Positions 41,650 to 53,631 of a stretch of DNA of 64,000 bases are shown piece after piece; position 1 is the first letter of the stretch; each line of letters begins with the position of its first letter. The position numbers and the translations under genes are program-made. The stretch is from Blastobasis lacticolella. Its lineage: Eukaryota; Arthropoda; Insecta; Lepidoptera; Blastobasidae. The notes beneath the pieces were generated by a model. That model was not told the DNA's origin. It saw nothing but the letters and a program-made list of their open reading frames with translations, and did no database searches. The DNA lies in contig LR990059.1 in assembly GCA_905147135.1 (NCBI GenBank), positions 11,307,001 to 11,371,000 on the forward strand. The letters are read 5' to 3'.

Positions 41650-41870
41650 AGTGGTGTCCACGCGAAGATTCGAAAGAACGTTTCTCGCTCGTACTATTCG
41701 GATGTGGAATGAGCTCCCAGCGGATCGTTCAAGAGGTATATTAGAGGTCTCCTTAGATGCGGGAAACGCTTTTTTAGCGCCCCTAGTGTGATGTCCATAG
41801 ACGGATGTGACCGCTTTTCATCAGGTGGCCCGGATAGCGTCTGCCGTATCACATAAAATAAATAATATTA
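41650..41870 (+). mobile_element. LINE ORF2 C-terminus, plus strand
   Basis: The frame ending at 41791 reads STRRFERTFLARTIRMWNEL, then PADRSRGILEVSLDAGNAFL, then a stop. RxFxxRTxRxWNELP is the conserved ORF2 end of jockey/CR1-type LINEs. The 3' UTR TTTTCATCAGGTGGCCCG...CGTATCACATAAAATAAA follows. 5'-truncated. Confidence 0.85.
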
Positions 41871-42128
41871 AGAGCACTTAAATGTCAGAGAGGCAGCCCA
41901 CATAAGCATCAACATCTCAGTGCGCAGCTCCGTCGTAAATTTCTCGAACAAAAGTCTTGTCGTATGTCTGTCTACTGAAGTTGTAATTACTCGCCCACTC
42001 GTATGTGTAATTACTTAGAAACAATAAGCGTCTCATTCGGCTGATGAGTGTTCACAACGGTTCAGCATCGAGATATGATGTCTTGTGTATTTATGTTACA
42101 ATTCCACAATATTTATTATAGTAAATAA

Positions 42129-42468
42129 ATGTGCTTGGACAATTCAAACATCGCCATCTAGACCGAAAGTAAGCAAAGCTTGTAGTATAGTTGCTTTTTA
42201 TGACTGCAGAAAATAAATCTTTTGACTTAATTACTAACTACCTACAAAAAAAATTTAACTTAATCGGCAACAAATACAACATACTGTATCACGACAACAC
42301 GACTAGATTGAGTCAAGAATTACGTTGCCAGAAAATTGATAAACTACCTATATCGTTTTTTAAATACATACTTATTTTACATACAACACCCAGACCCGTA
42401 ACAGAAATTAAAATTTATCATTTCAATTTCTGCCCTGCCGCGGATTGAATCCGGGACCTCTGCGTAGT
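42129..42468 (-). mobile_element. tRNA-derived SINE, copy 2 (with inserted sequence)
   Basis: The plus strand carries ACATCGCCATCTAGACCGAA, AGTAAGCAAAGCTTG, then ACACCCAGACCCGTAACAGA, AATTAAAATTTATCATTTC and GGATTGAATCCGGGACCTCT, the reverse of the 34259-34517 family. About 100 bp around 42200-42330 has no match in the other copies. The tRNA-like head is cut after box B. Confidence 0.75.
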
Positions 42469-42705
42469 GGTATTGTAATTGGAACAGGTTGAGAAGGCTT
42501 CGCCACATTGTAAGGCCTCTCCTTAACAGGTGCGATGTAACGCACGCTCGATATTATCGCATACGTTCTTGCGGTAATATGTTTCACGTCTTTCGTTAGG
42601 TGTAGATCGCGTGCGTCCTAATACAAAATGTACTCTGAATATATATCGCAGCGGGACCCATTATCACACCAGTTTGGGAGCAGCTTTACAGTATAATAGG
42701 AGTTA
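42469..42705. other. no gene recognised
   Basis: Short spacer, moderately GC-rich, without motif. Confidence 0.4.
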
Positions 42706-42840
42706 CTGCCATTTTCACTAAACTTAAGAATCTATAAGAAAAAAGTTCTATCTTATCTCAATTTGGATGTCGCTGATTGGATAAAAACTACTTAAGACGG
42801 ACTTAAGGCGATTTCTAAGTTTAGTGAAAAAAGCCATTAG
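42706..42840. mobile_element. TA-flanked palindromic MITE 'X'
   Basis: Left CTGCCATTTTCACTAAACTT (42706) is mirrored by right AAGTTTAGTGAAAAAAGCCA (to 42837). TA stands directly on each side (42704-42705, 42841-42842). A 135-bp non-coding element with about 27-bp arms and a TA duplication suggests a Tc1/mariner-type MITE. Confidence 0.7.
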
Positions 42841-42842
42841 TA

Positions 42843-43761
42843 GCATAGGTATCAAAGATTGAAATTGTTTTGGGGGTTTCCACAGGATCCCTTCCACGCC
42901 GTCCACCGATTGACTACGTACCTCTTAGGTTATTGGGCTTATTTTTCCGCTCTTGAACCCATAATCGATCCTTCTAATTTATCCAGCCCAGCTCCCTCTA
43001 AAAGTCTAGCAGCCTCTTTGGACTTTCGCAGATCTCTCGGAGGGCTCACGCCTCCCTACTTAACAAGGTCATCCGTTCATCTCGTGCGTGAGTAGAAAAT
43101 TATTCATACCGAACGAAGGTTAGTTTCATTATTTGTTTGGTCCATCCGGAAATGAACCGATAACGACCGGATTAGATAAATTACAATATGGAGCGGCATG
43201 TTCCTTAAATATAGATTTAAAAAAGTTCGCCATAAATGTTACAGTGACACAAACTTAGCTGAACCGGTGCCTAAAGCTGGAACTAAGTGTCTCCATTTTA
43301 AAATGTCATATCAATTCAAACAACAGCGACGCTGTCACCGGGTTAGATAAGTTTGTTGCATTAGAACAATTACGATACATTTGTTTCGTGGTCGAAGAGT
43401 GACTCTAGTCTAAGTTCGTACTACCTATTCCTAACAAATTTAGCTGCTACTTTTGATGTATCGGGCCTCAATGACAACATCGCGTAAACCGCAGGGTCAC
43501 AGAGTGTCTGGCGTCTTTCAGTTTGTGTGAAGGTCGCAATATTACGTCGCAGACAGCCTATTCTGCAGGCGACTGTCTGCTCATTTGTAATAAATATAAT
43601 AACCCTTATTATTTAATATGTAATACGGGATATAACTGCTGCTACCGTAGATTAATAAGTACAGATGTATGCTATTACTGACGAAGAGGGCGTTACAAGT
43701 AAATAACTGTATGTAGTTGCAGAACATTTGACAAAATGACAACGTTGTAGGTACTTTATCA
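42843..43761. other. no gene recognised
   Basis: The 78-codon frame at 42859-43095 has no motif. The rest is unassigned. Confidence 0.35.
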
Positions 43762-43843
43762 TTATTAACTTGGCATTAATGTCCCGGTTGTGCTCTCGCG
43801 CACGAGGACCCGGAGTCCGCCTTGACCATGATCCAGGATTTAT
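43762..43843 (-). mobile_element. GATGAT-tail SINE, 3' scrap, copy J
   Basis: TTGGCATTAATGTCCCGGTT, GTGCTCTCGCGCACGAGGAC and CGCCTTGACCATGATCCAGG. It is close to the family consensus but truncated after about 80 bp. Confidence 0.8.
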
Positions 43844-45437
43844 TGACATAATATTCTTCGATCCACATTTCTTCTCGGAATATAATAATTTGACACTCTA
43901 TAACAAATTTTACGGGTTTTAACATTACGCGGTAATTCAATTAGTAACAACACAATACTTAAATATCCAACCACAAATGAACTTTCTATACCTATGATAC
44001 AGAATAACAAATCTATACTTAGACGTTGACCAAAAACATACTATCTACTTTGAACAAATAAAGAGTCGGACCTGCCGTAATCCACCCTTACCCTGGATCC
44101 ACGGGCTCGCTCGCAAACAACATCTACTTTGTTATCGCTGGCCCTTCATCCGTCCAAAGAGCACTCAGTCAAAAGCACAACCCGTCTCTCGGCCATCCTT
44201 TTAATTTGCGATCGGGCAAATATTGTAAGAGCCTTTTAAAATTCCAGCTAAAGTGGACAAAAGTAAACCGAAAACGGAATAGCACGCCCCCTGAAATGAA
44301 TGAGCGGGCTTCTAATATTCTAGTGCTACAGTGGGTTCTTTTGTAACGGGGTAATAAAGGGCATTCTAGGGCTGGAGTGGACCCGCCGGAAATTTAATCT
44401 GACTGAGGGCCCTTTTGTTCGGCGGAATTTTGTCCTTAGATAAATGCTGGTGTAAGTGGACGCGGGAATGAATGAATATTTCAATTTAATTAAAAATATT
44501 GCGCTCCCAATGCCACCGTTTGCCGCAATTGGCTCATTTACAAATCTAATGGCGGTTAGTTCTCGTATTTCGCGGGCACCCGTTTGACCCTCGGTCTGCG
44601 GTTTAATCTCGACTTCAATAAGGAATCATTAATTTGTGGAGTATTACATTTTGGTTTACTTTTACAAAAACACCGTGTTTGTGGCGCCGGTCTGTGTATT
44701 TTTGAAATACTCTTTTTATACAGATGTCCATGGTAAACAAATGCTCATAGGCTGAGTAATTCTTCTGCGTACAGCATAGTCTCTGTCGCACGTGTTATAT
44801 CTATTATATGGTATTTTAGTCAATTTGTAATTGGTTTTTAAAGTTAGATATATTTTAAAACGATTGCAATTGATAATAATTTACATTGCAACATAGTTTC
44901 ATCAACATTTCTGAACGAAATGTATGATATTGTATGTAATCAATCCTATACTTATTAGAAATCGTTTTAAAATACAATATAATATAAAAGTAGGAAGCCG
45001 AAACTTGCCCTATATACCCGAAATCAAGTCCCCAGAGCTATCCCACCCCTACCCGCCGCTATTAGATAGCTATTGTGCTAAATAATTGTATCGCCCCAGG
45101 CTGAGGCGCAAGACTGATGTGATCTACAAAGGCGGACCTCACACATATCATATACGTACACAGCGTTGTGTCTGCGTGCCTTAATTAATGTACGCTCGCG
45201 TAAATCACGTCATACGACGTACCTAGAGACGCTCCTCGACGTTATCGTGATGGAATATCGGGGAGCCGGGCGTACTCCGTGTTAATAGTCAGACTGCATC
45301 AAGATATTATTCACATATATGCAAATTGTGATGGTTCTCGTGTAGTAAGGGTGTGAAACGATTATGCACTCGACATGTAAACAATTGATTTCAAGGCCAC
45401 AAGCGACAGGGTAAAATCGAGATCTTTCCCTGACGTA
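43844..45437. other. no gene or repeat recognised
   Basis: 44090-44640 is GC-richer, shows no block shared with other repeats here, and includes TTAATTAAAAATATT and ATTAATTTGTGGAG. It could be single-copy regulatory or intronic DNA. 44820-45000 is AT-rich. Confidence 0.35.
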
Positions 45438-45498
45438 TAAGAGCTACATTTCACTCCATAAATGTTCAAGAACTTTGTGTAGTGAAATGTAGCTCTTA
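45438..45498. repeat. 61-nt hairpin with perfect 18-bp stem
   Basis: TAAGAGCTACATTTCACT (45438-45455) is exactly reverse-complemented at 45481-45498 across a 25-nt loop. Length and loop are within the range of small insect pre-miRNA hairpins, but the stem is shorter than usual and has no natural mismatches. It could equally be a tiny MITE. Confidence 0.8.
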
Positions 45499-46007
45499 GC
45501 TGATATAAAGAGACAACATTAATATTGTAAAGCGAGTTTAGGATATAGTTTCAGGTGGTGTTTTGATGGTTGCAGTTTTTTGTCAGACATTCGACATGAG
45601 AGCCTTTCAGAATAGTTTTTAGAATACAGTGGTTGGACTGCTCAATTATTATTTGTTAAAGTTGTAATAGTTTTGAGATGTAATTTTGACATTGTATTAT
45701 TTTATTTATTATAACTTTAAAAAAAAAAGATTCCAGAAAAGAGAATACTCATTTCTCAAGTGGCCGCAACGCATGTGTTGTAATATATTTTTAAATTGTA
45801 TTTTAAAGTTACATGTATAAATCCTTTTTAAAAATTACATAATCGATAGAGAGGAAACATCGTTCAAGACTTTCATACATTACGTTTAGAAATTTTTATG
45901 CTATTTTGTAATATTAATTATTATTAATTTCGATAGTTTTAAAATACATACACTACATACTTTTAACTTTAAATAACAACTAAAAATATAATACAATATA
46001 GCACAAG
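45499..46007. other. no gene recognised
   Basis: AT-rich. Confidence 0.4.
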
Positions 46008-46112
46008 CCTGATACTCCTGGTGTTCGGGATGTTCATGGGCGTCGGTGTGCTGTGATCACTTACCATCAGGCGACCCTCTTGCTTGGTTGTCTCCTTGTA
46101 TTATATAAAAAA
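46008..46112 (+). mobile_element. retroposon 3' tail ('V'-type)
   Basis: CCTGATACTCCTGGTGTTCG, GGATGTTCATGGGCGTCGGT, TCACTTACCATCAGGCGACC, TTGCTTGGTTGTCTCCTTGT and ATTATATAAAAAA. Typical tail of the common lepidopteran retroposon, plus strand. Confidence 0.7.
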
Positions 46113-48888
46113 ACATCCGTTTCTGGAGCTACTGCACATGCGCAATGTTTTGTGTTTTAAGATTTGATTCATACAATGTAGATACGACCAAAAAGTAAAA
46201 TGTACACCAGCATTTGTTGACTCTAGGAATGCTTACAGATAAAGGAGCATCTCATTTTTCGCAAATGCATCTTATTCGGGAGTCCCGCCGACTCCTGCCA
46301 CTAAAATAGTGTTGTCAGTGTTTGAACCATTTGGGACCGGTCCGGAAATTTAAAATATGCAAAACAGCGGATCCGGACGGTTGGCCGCGCCATTTTATTT
46401 TATTCGCACAAAAATAATGTCGTTTGTGATGCGTTGCGCGGTTGCACAAAAATATTTCGGTACCGTGTGTTTATTTTAAAATTGTACAAGTGTAGTATTT
46501 AAACTATAGTTCAAAGTAATTAATAAAAAGTAATGTCAATTAGATGTCTCCAGAGGAAGGACTTTTACATCTCAGATGCTATTTAGTGGAGGTATAACAA
46601 AGTATTTTCGATATTTTGTTAATTCTTTTTTATACTTAGTTTAGTCGATACAATAATGATTATGTTTATCGTCTAACTAATAAACTATTTACTATCGGAG
46701 AATAGAGAGATAGATAAGTTACTTGCTTGTGAACACTCAAACAAATAAGTTACAAAAAAATATAAAGAACGGAAATCTAAATCAATAGCGTTTCAAACAA
46801 ATTGAGAAGTTACGATAAGCCCACAGAGGTATTAGGCTCTTTCGAATAAAATATACCCATGAAATAGACATGGGAACTATTCAGAGGGTTAACCCTGCGG
46901 GGCCGGGCGGGTCCTTTTCACCCTTTCAACGGCGGAACATCCGCGGGCCGGATACATCGGATCCTGGATACCCGCCCGGGTGTGTTTGTCCAACTTTAAT
47001 TGTGATTATCCTAATTCAAAACGCTTTTAAATCCAAGTCTCTCGTTTAACTATGCTCTCAATGTTGATATTATGATAGTTAAAAACGCAACGGAAACAGA
47101 GAGATTTCGGCTCGAAGGGAACAATAGTGGCAAACATTTTTCGAATGTTCTCGCATGCTGTAGCTGTACGACTAGGGGCTCCATTTCGCAAAAGGCAATT
47201 TTCCATCCCGCCTCGGAAGTATTTCGGAGCGAATGGGTATGCAAAAGATGCAATTCACTCCGCGGCCACCGGCCATAATGTGTATGAATGTTGGACGCTT
47301 TACCGCCGCCGCTTTATGGACTTTGTACTTTATAAGCATGAAAATATAATCGCGGAATTATGCCTATGATATTTTCAGTGTTCAATATTGTTCTCTTCGT
47401 TACGAGTGGCGAGGGAATTTAAATATTATATTGTTCTGCAAACGATTGATATCGTTAATGTTTTGTTTACTTTCGTTGCCTTTTTGTAGGTGTAATATGT
47501 AATTCACATCATACAGTACTAGTAGGTACTTTAGCTAGAAGATTGATAGCCCTTTTAAAATGTTGATAAAGTTAGATAATAAAATAGATTTTCTATTTTC
47601 TGAGTATTATAAATGAAAGTTGACTACGTTCTTGAAAACTGATCGAAATTTCGAGATCAAATGATAAACCGCGATATTAAACCCGTGATTAGTTGTTTCA
47701 TTTAAAATTACTTATGTATTAATCAAATTCAGAGAGGCAAACCGACATGGATATAATTCTAATAAGTCCGGATTTTCTTTCCGAGGTACGCTGCCAGTCC
47801 AATGAATCAAAAGTAGGTACCTACTCATATTTTCGGGTAATCCGGAAATCGGCAAAAAGAGTGACAGCCGAATATTGCATTACGTCACAATTCGTCGGGA
47901 TATGTCGGGGGTTATCGGGATCCCTCGGCTCTGAGGCAGGGATGGGCACAGGTTAAGGGGAACTCGGCAGTTTGGAGACGCGCCAACCGGGTATCCCGCA
48001 GCGTGAGTGCAAGCATATCAGGTTATCTGGTTACGAGAAAGCTATTTCGAAAATTGCGCGCCTACCAGGCATTCTTCTATGTACTATAAGGAATTTAGTT
48101 GTCAAATAGAAAAGCCTCGTACGCTGGAGCCCGTTACAGCACTAGACAAGTGAATGAAAGAACGAATGAATGGAAGTTATATTGGTAGTGGTCTGAATGG
48201 GGCATATACGCGGTACCAATGAATAAATAACGACCAAAGGCTGTTCAACAAGAATCTTCAATTTTCAGTTTTCAGTACTGTTTGTTTATACTACAATCGT
48301 TCGATTTTTACGAGGATTTCTAACAAATATTCTGGAACTTTATGCGTTTCCATTGTTTACCTACACTATGAATTCGATGTAACAGTGTAGGAGTGCGGCT
48401 ATGAAAATAGCTGTAAGTTTACGTCAAGTTTGACGACCGCATCAAGTGCATTTGCTCCATAGTTTGCAGTATAAAGACTCACCCTGTATTGAACCAATAC
48501 CTATCTTTTATCTTTGAGAATGACGTTTGATCTGCTTCCATAAGGTATTCTGCGAAAATAGCTACACTGCTGTCGATGCGAGCTCAAACCGTACTCACAG
48601 ACTCTTTCTTAAACTTCCTAACAAAGTAGCACAATAGAGCCGCGTGTGTTGCGCATGACAAAGAGGATATTTCGCCAAGTTTACAGCGAAATATAAAGAG
48701 GATGTACGAAACTTCCCACGGTATGAGGGAAAAGTTTCATTACCATTATAAAGTTGATGAAAATTGAAAATAAAACGAACTTCTTAGCGCTCGCACTTTA
48801 GACTTACTTTATAGCTCCTCGTCTGGCTCAATGACACTATATCCGCACGTATATTTAATTTGAAGGTACTCTTCTACTACAAACATTA
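46113..48888. other. no gene recognised
   Basis: 46905-46985 is GC-rich with imperfect inverted arms (GGGCGGGTCC / GGATACCCGCCC). Open frames at 47050-47369 on both strands overlap without motif. 47930-47950 (CAGGGATGGGCACAGG) resembles a hAT end motif but has no partner. Confidence 0.35.
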
Positions 48889-48890
48889 TA

Positions 48891-49827
48891 CTGGGTGTCA
48901 GAAAAGAAGTTTGCGGTTTGGATTATAAAATCATGAATGAAAAATACATTTTTCTCAAATTATGTTACAATAATCAAACACATTTTGGAAAATTTATTAA
49001 CCTAAAATTTTATTTTTCTAATATCGATCATTGAGGTTTTGACACTCTTCAAGTCGCGACAGTAATTTTCCTATAGTTATACGTTTTCATAAAACGTTAG
49101 TGAGTATTCTCATATCAAATACAATATTGTCATTCAATTGGGTTAAATTTACCAGCTTACTTATGTAAACCTTACTCTAGACCCATTCTTAAGACTCCCA
49201 GACTTAATTCCTGACTCTTAGTCTTCCATTTAATATTACCCTTAATTGAAATCAGTTTCCCTGGGAACACTCATTCAAGGCTTAAATTGACCTGTCACTC
49301 GTGTGACTTAATGGCATCATCCAGCTGGAAAATGTTACCGAATTAAATTAAATTATTTAAGAACGTAAATGCAAATCCTTCTTTAAAATCAGGTGTAATA
49401 ATGATTTTATAGACTTGACTTCGCTTACGCATTGAAAGTGAAGTATTTAACATTTTCGATTCTTGCACTTTCTTGAGTGACTTGAGGCACACTTATTTCT
49501 CGTGAACGACCGGTATTGTTATTTCTCACATTCGATCCCGTGTCTTCAAATGTCTTAATCCATTTTCTAATGACATTTACACTGGATGATAAATTTACAA
49601 ATTTAACTCAGCACGATTTAACCGACGGCGACGCCCTGTTATTTCCTGATTTATATTTTTGATAATAAGCTCGTACACAATACGCACGCCGTGCTCGGCT
49701 GTATGACTCTATTGCAACTGAATTTCCTAGAAATTCTCCGTAAACCAAACAATTTTTCTTTACTATCTACCCAAAAAAAATCACTTATTGAACTTTAAAA
49801 ATGCCAACACCGTTTCTGGACACCTTG
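48891..49827 (-). mobile_element. decayed mariner-like element with ITRs and TA duplication
   Basis: Imperfect ITRs start CTGGGTGTCAGAAAAG at 48891 and, on the minus strand, CAAGGTGTCCAGAAACG from 49827. TA flanks both ends (48889-48890, 49828-49829). Minus-strand relics appear in transposase order but changing frame: YSRARRAYCVRAYYQKYKSG (first helix-turn-helix), VNVIRKWIKTFEDTGSNVRN then GRSREISVPQVTQESAR (second HTH and GRPR-like linker), LLHLILKKDLHL, FQLDDAIKSH (around the second catalytic Asp), FPGKLISIKGNIKWKTKSQE and VYISKLVNL. The first catalytic region is deleted and the third Asp motif is lost. At 937 bp it is shorter than the usual 1.3 kb. Confidence 0.87.
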
Positions 49828-49829
49828 TA

Positions 49830-50373
49830 GCTAACTAGAAAACAGGTGACCGCAGAAAGAAAATTGCTTCGCCGCAATCCCCGGACACTTCCGCAACAAT
49901 GAAGTGAGGATATTTCGCGTCCGACCTCCCCGTTGTTTCTTCTCGGCGGGATATTGTTAAGAATTAATTAAAGCTTGTGCTCCCAGTGACAGGCAATTGC
50001 TGGGACAAAGCGGGGGAGGTTGGGGAAAGCGGCCGCGGGCTGTCGGTAGGCTCCCACGCAGCCCGTTACGCTAGGCGTATGCTGAGACGCAGGTGACGCC
50101 GCACAGCATGAAACAGATTTCATTTGATCTCCAATAATAGAGCTTTACACTTTGTCGTTCCACCTTTGGTTCACCACACTAGCCTACAGTGCTCTAGTCT
50201 CTCGACAAACTTCATATTTCGTATTTACTCACACGCGACAGAGACGACGCAATACGAAGCCGAACAAGCCGAGAGACAGAAGCACTGTACGTACACCACT
50301 AAAGTATCAACGCGAATTAACGTCTGATACTATCAATAACTTTGAACAGATTTCGCAATGCAGCGTCGAATTA
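49830..50373. other. no gene recognised
   Basis: 49840-50110 is GC-richer (CCGCGGGCTGTCGG...) with no shared blocks. Frames at 50124-50397 lack motifs. Confidence 0.35.
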
Positions 50374-50537
50374 GAGCGTCGGTGGCCTAGTTCATAAGCG
50401 AGATATACAGGGTTCGAATCCCACTGCAGTCGCACCACTGTAATTACCAGATCTGCCAAATCCTGGATCATGGTCAAGGCGGACCCCGACCCTTCGTGCG
50501 CGAAAGCACAACCGAGACATTAACGCCAAGATGATGA
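50374..50537 (+). mobile_element. tRNA-headed SINE joined to the GATGAT-tail 3' end, copy K
   Basis: The head is GAGCGTCGGTGGCCTAG (box A-like) and GGTTCGAATCCCACTGCAG (box B at 50411). From 50434 it continues into CACTGTAATTACCAGATCTG, CAAATCCTGGATCATGGTCA, AGGCGGACCCCGACCC and CGAGACATTAACGCCAAGAT, then GATGATTATT. This is the only copy here with a Pol III-type head attached to the RTE-like tail, which looks like a complete, if internally shortened, SINE. A chance junction of two fragments is possible. Confidence 0.65.
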
Positions 50538-50562
50538 TTATTTTACAAATGACAATTCTCGT

Positions 50563-50668
50563 TTCCTAAAACTTGTACAATAGAGGACTTGTTCGAGGCC
50601 AGTTCTGGTCCAATACTGGGCGAATAAAGTGTAATTCAGAGTTTAGTCTATCGACTCGATAAGAAGAA
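50563..50668 (+). repeat. dispersed repeat 'P', copy 2
   Basis: CCTAAAACTTGTACAATAGA, GGACTTGTTCGAGGCCAGTT, ATACTGGGCGAATAAA and AGAGTTTAGTCTATCGACTC then GATAAGAAG. Lacks about 15 bp present in copy 1 (17550-17668). Confidence 0.65.
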
Positions 50669-52431
50669 GAATAGTCTGGGTGATTTGCATCATACAAGCA
50701 AGGCTAATTCAATGCCTTCTTATATGAACCGTTTACACATTACAAAATCTGTTCAGCCCTGTGCTGCAATTCTACATACGCCTAACCTTATTGCAGCACG
50801 GCTTGGTTTCGACGTCTTTCTTTTGAAATGACAGGGTTACGTGATACCATTTGAAGGTTTTATGTTAACGTAAGAGTTATATTTCCGCCACCAAGCAACA
50901 ATGCTTCCATTGTTGTATTCCGGTTTGAAGGAGGAAATAGCCAGCGCAATTACAGGCATAAGATATTTCATGTAAGTCCTCACTGTGGCTATACGCACAC
51001 ACGGTTCTGTAATTTTATTACCTACAACCTAAGTTAAGGGCCACTGTTAACGCTTACATACCATCCGGCAAGCAATCTGCTACTTTGTCACATAAAAAAA
51101 TCTGTTTCGGTTGCATTGCAGTCGCATACGTATCAAACTCGTCCCATGTGCGAAATGCCCTACTCTCCCCGCTCAGGTGCGTACGCGGCCTCGAAGCACG
51201 TCATGTACATAAATTCGGTGATTTCCGCGCGAGGGCCGTCGCGTCGCGGAAGCGTTAAACCGCTAGGTGCCATTAATAATTTATGGCAGGCATCGCCAGG
51301 CATTCAGTCACTGGCTCCGGTACCCTACTAGCCGAGAATTCATTAACTGGTACCTACGCGTTGCCACGTGTTCGGTGTTTTGTTTGGCGTAGCAGGAGGC
51401 GTATGGTGAATTTGAGATGATGGTTGGTAACCTGAATACGGGTTGTAAGGGAGTGGCTTAAGTAATTGTAATGAGTTTCTGGATGATATCGTTTTGTAGG
51501 AGGCTCGAGGTAGCAGTAGACTATACTAAAGATAGGAGAAATCAGAGTCTAGTAACAAAATATTGAATGTATCATGTGAAAACCATAGTTGATAACCAAC
51601 AGCATTGACGCGAGCGTTTAAAAAAAAAGGCCCCTGATATCGCATACGCACCATGCTCGTACGCAGTTTGCTGTGGTAGTGATGGACCGAGAGTGACGGG
51701 GTGGATTGATGTATCTAGTCACTCCGCAGGCGATTGTACAACGCAAAATCAAATTGCAAAATTTGTACAACCTAATCACGGCGAAGGTGTTATCCAGAAT
51801 TGGAATTAAGTAAACGATATTCGACCAATTACGGCTTTCCAGCCGAATTGATCGCGATTTAATAATCGAAGCGCACGTTTTTACGCCCACCGATGTTTAT
51901 GAAATAAAACGCTCGCTCCCATCGCCGTCCGATTCACCGAAACATTATTTAATTAAAGTTGAAATTAAGCTTGAAGCCGACAACACGCCCTCGAACCGTC
52001 TTAGATTAATTTTGATTCATTCTGGCTCCCACCTGTTCGCAAATTAATTAAGTTCACTTGATAAGTAGGTATCTCGTTTCACATGATTCCTTGGCTTGGG
52101 TGCCGGCTAATTAAATTTCTTCATGTCACGGGTAATAATTTTAATTATGGACGGTACACGCGACCGTTTGCGAGGCGTCGCGCGATGATTGACTGTGTGT
52201 CATTGGGGTTGTGATGAGGAGAAATACCTGCTGGCACTGTTGAATTGTGTGAAACATGTGTGTAACATGTGTGTTTACTGAATACTTAACAAACACGTGC
52301 ACGCATATACACGGTACGGGTACCTTTACTGTATTATTTTATGGATAGCAAGAAAATCCATGTTCTGCGCAGAATTTTTAAACTGGACCCTGATTAAATT
52401 TACTACCTACCAACTTATTGGTTTATAAGAA
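50669..52431. other. no gene recognised; homeodomain-type A/T motifs
   Basis: 51030-51100 (CATACCATCCGGCAAGCAAT, CATAAAAAAAT) may be a retroposon tail. Frames at 51116-51331 (+) and 51618-51890 (-) lack motifs. 51890-52165 has several TTAATTAA/TAATTA clusters and a CACCTG E-box in otherwise GC-moderate sequence, a composition seen in some insect enhancers. Confidence 0.3.
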
Positions 52432-52810
52432 GGACCCGTTTATACGTTACGCTTAAAAACCGCGTACGCGTCGCGTCCGCCTAGTCACCGCGTAGCACCC
52501 GAACCTGGGCTAGTCCGCTAATTTACTTGGCTTGATTGAATTGTAATTGGATCGCAATAGCAGCTTTGATTGTACACAGAATACAGAATACCAAAAACGC
52601 TTAAAACTGCCATTGAGTTGCAATTGCGTTACAAATACAATTCAATCGCGAGTAACGTCAAACGTGTCAAACTGCCACCGCAAGATTGCAATCCAAATTC
52701 GGGCGCTGTGCATTTGTTTACAAATTATAAATTAAGCTTTCTGTCATGATAGATAGTATAGAAACCAAAATTGTAAAAACATTTAGATCAAATCGCGTGC
52801 GTCTGTCAGT
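52432..52810 (+). repeat. dispersed element 'Q', copy 2
   Basis: Opens GGACCCGTTTATACGTTACG, then CGCGTACGCGTCGCGTCCGC, CACCGCGTAGCA. Ends CATTTGTTTACAAATTAT, GTATAGAAACCAAAATTG, AAATCGCGTGCGTCTGTC. Ends match 29705-30218; interiors differ. Confidence 0.5.
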
Positions 52811-53349
52811 ATGCTCTACTTCAATTTCAAGTCTCAAACTCAAAGTCGGCGACCTTGTCTGGTAGATTAACGCGGTTCAGTAGATCACATACAGGCTTAT
52901 AGCATACTTATACCCTATTGAAATTCATAATTTAAAAGGGTAGAGGGTTCAAATTCCAGTGGAACAATAACAAATCTAGAATAGGTAGCAGTAATAAATA
53001 AGAAAATCAATTGTTTGTAAAATTAGCTATACCTATTTACGTATTATTATCTTTAGAACTCAGCGACTTCCATTGATGCATCCAAAATAGTGTTTACGTA
53101 TTAATATGAAAACATAGCTCATTCATCAGAGCACATGGTACCTACGGGATTCTGGGCAACGCGCCAAGGCCTGAACACACAAACACGATACTCAGCGTCG
53201 ATATTTTATATTTCCCGCCCCTCATTATTAAGCGCTTCTGGTCGGTGGTGTTGACGGTACTTTTCTATATTGTGGGTAAGTAAATTTCGAGTTATAACGG
53301 CTATTGTGAGGGTACTTTAATGAAAGAAACTTCTATGGATTGATCTCCT
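52811..53349. other. no gene recognised
   Basis: 52930-52965 (GTAGAGGGTTCAAATTCCAG) has a box-B-like motif but no box A in place. Confidence 0.35.
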
Positions 53350-53618
53350 TGTAGCCGTATTCCCGAGTCGATACGACATTGGGGCCATCAAGTGGATTCT
53401 TTCTCAACGCCCGGCTAGCGCAACCCTCCTGATGTTAGGTGCCCACGAGCTGTCCTTTGGGTGCCCTGCACGGCTGCGAGGTAAGGCGCGACATAGATCG
53501 TGCCATCTCTTTCATCTTAGTTTTGAAAGAAGGAAATAAAGACTCTAAGAATAGAAAGTTCTAGCCGTGCTGCTTTCTCGTTTGCCTCCCTGTCCCTGAT
53601 CTATTATATAAAAAGTAT
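53350..53618 (+). mobile_element. retroposon 3' region, split copy
   Basis: CCGTATTCCCGAGTCGATAC, GACATTGGGGCCATCAAGTG, TTCTCAACGCCCGGCTAGCG, CAACCCTCCTGATGTTAGGT and GCCCACGAGCTGTCC. After about 100 bp of unmatched sequence comes TCTCGTTTGCCTCCCTGTCC with TATTATATAAAAAG. I recognise this order as a common lepidopteran retroposon. The middle appears to hold a small insertion. Confidence 0.6.
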
Positions 53619-53631
53619 TAACTTCAACCAT

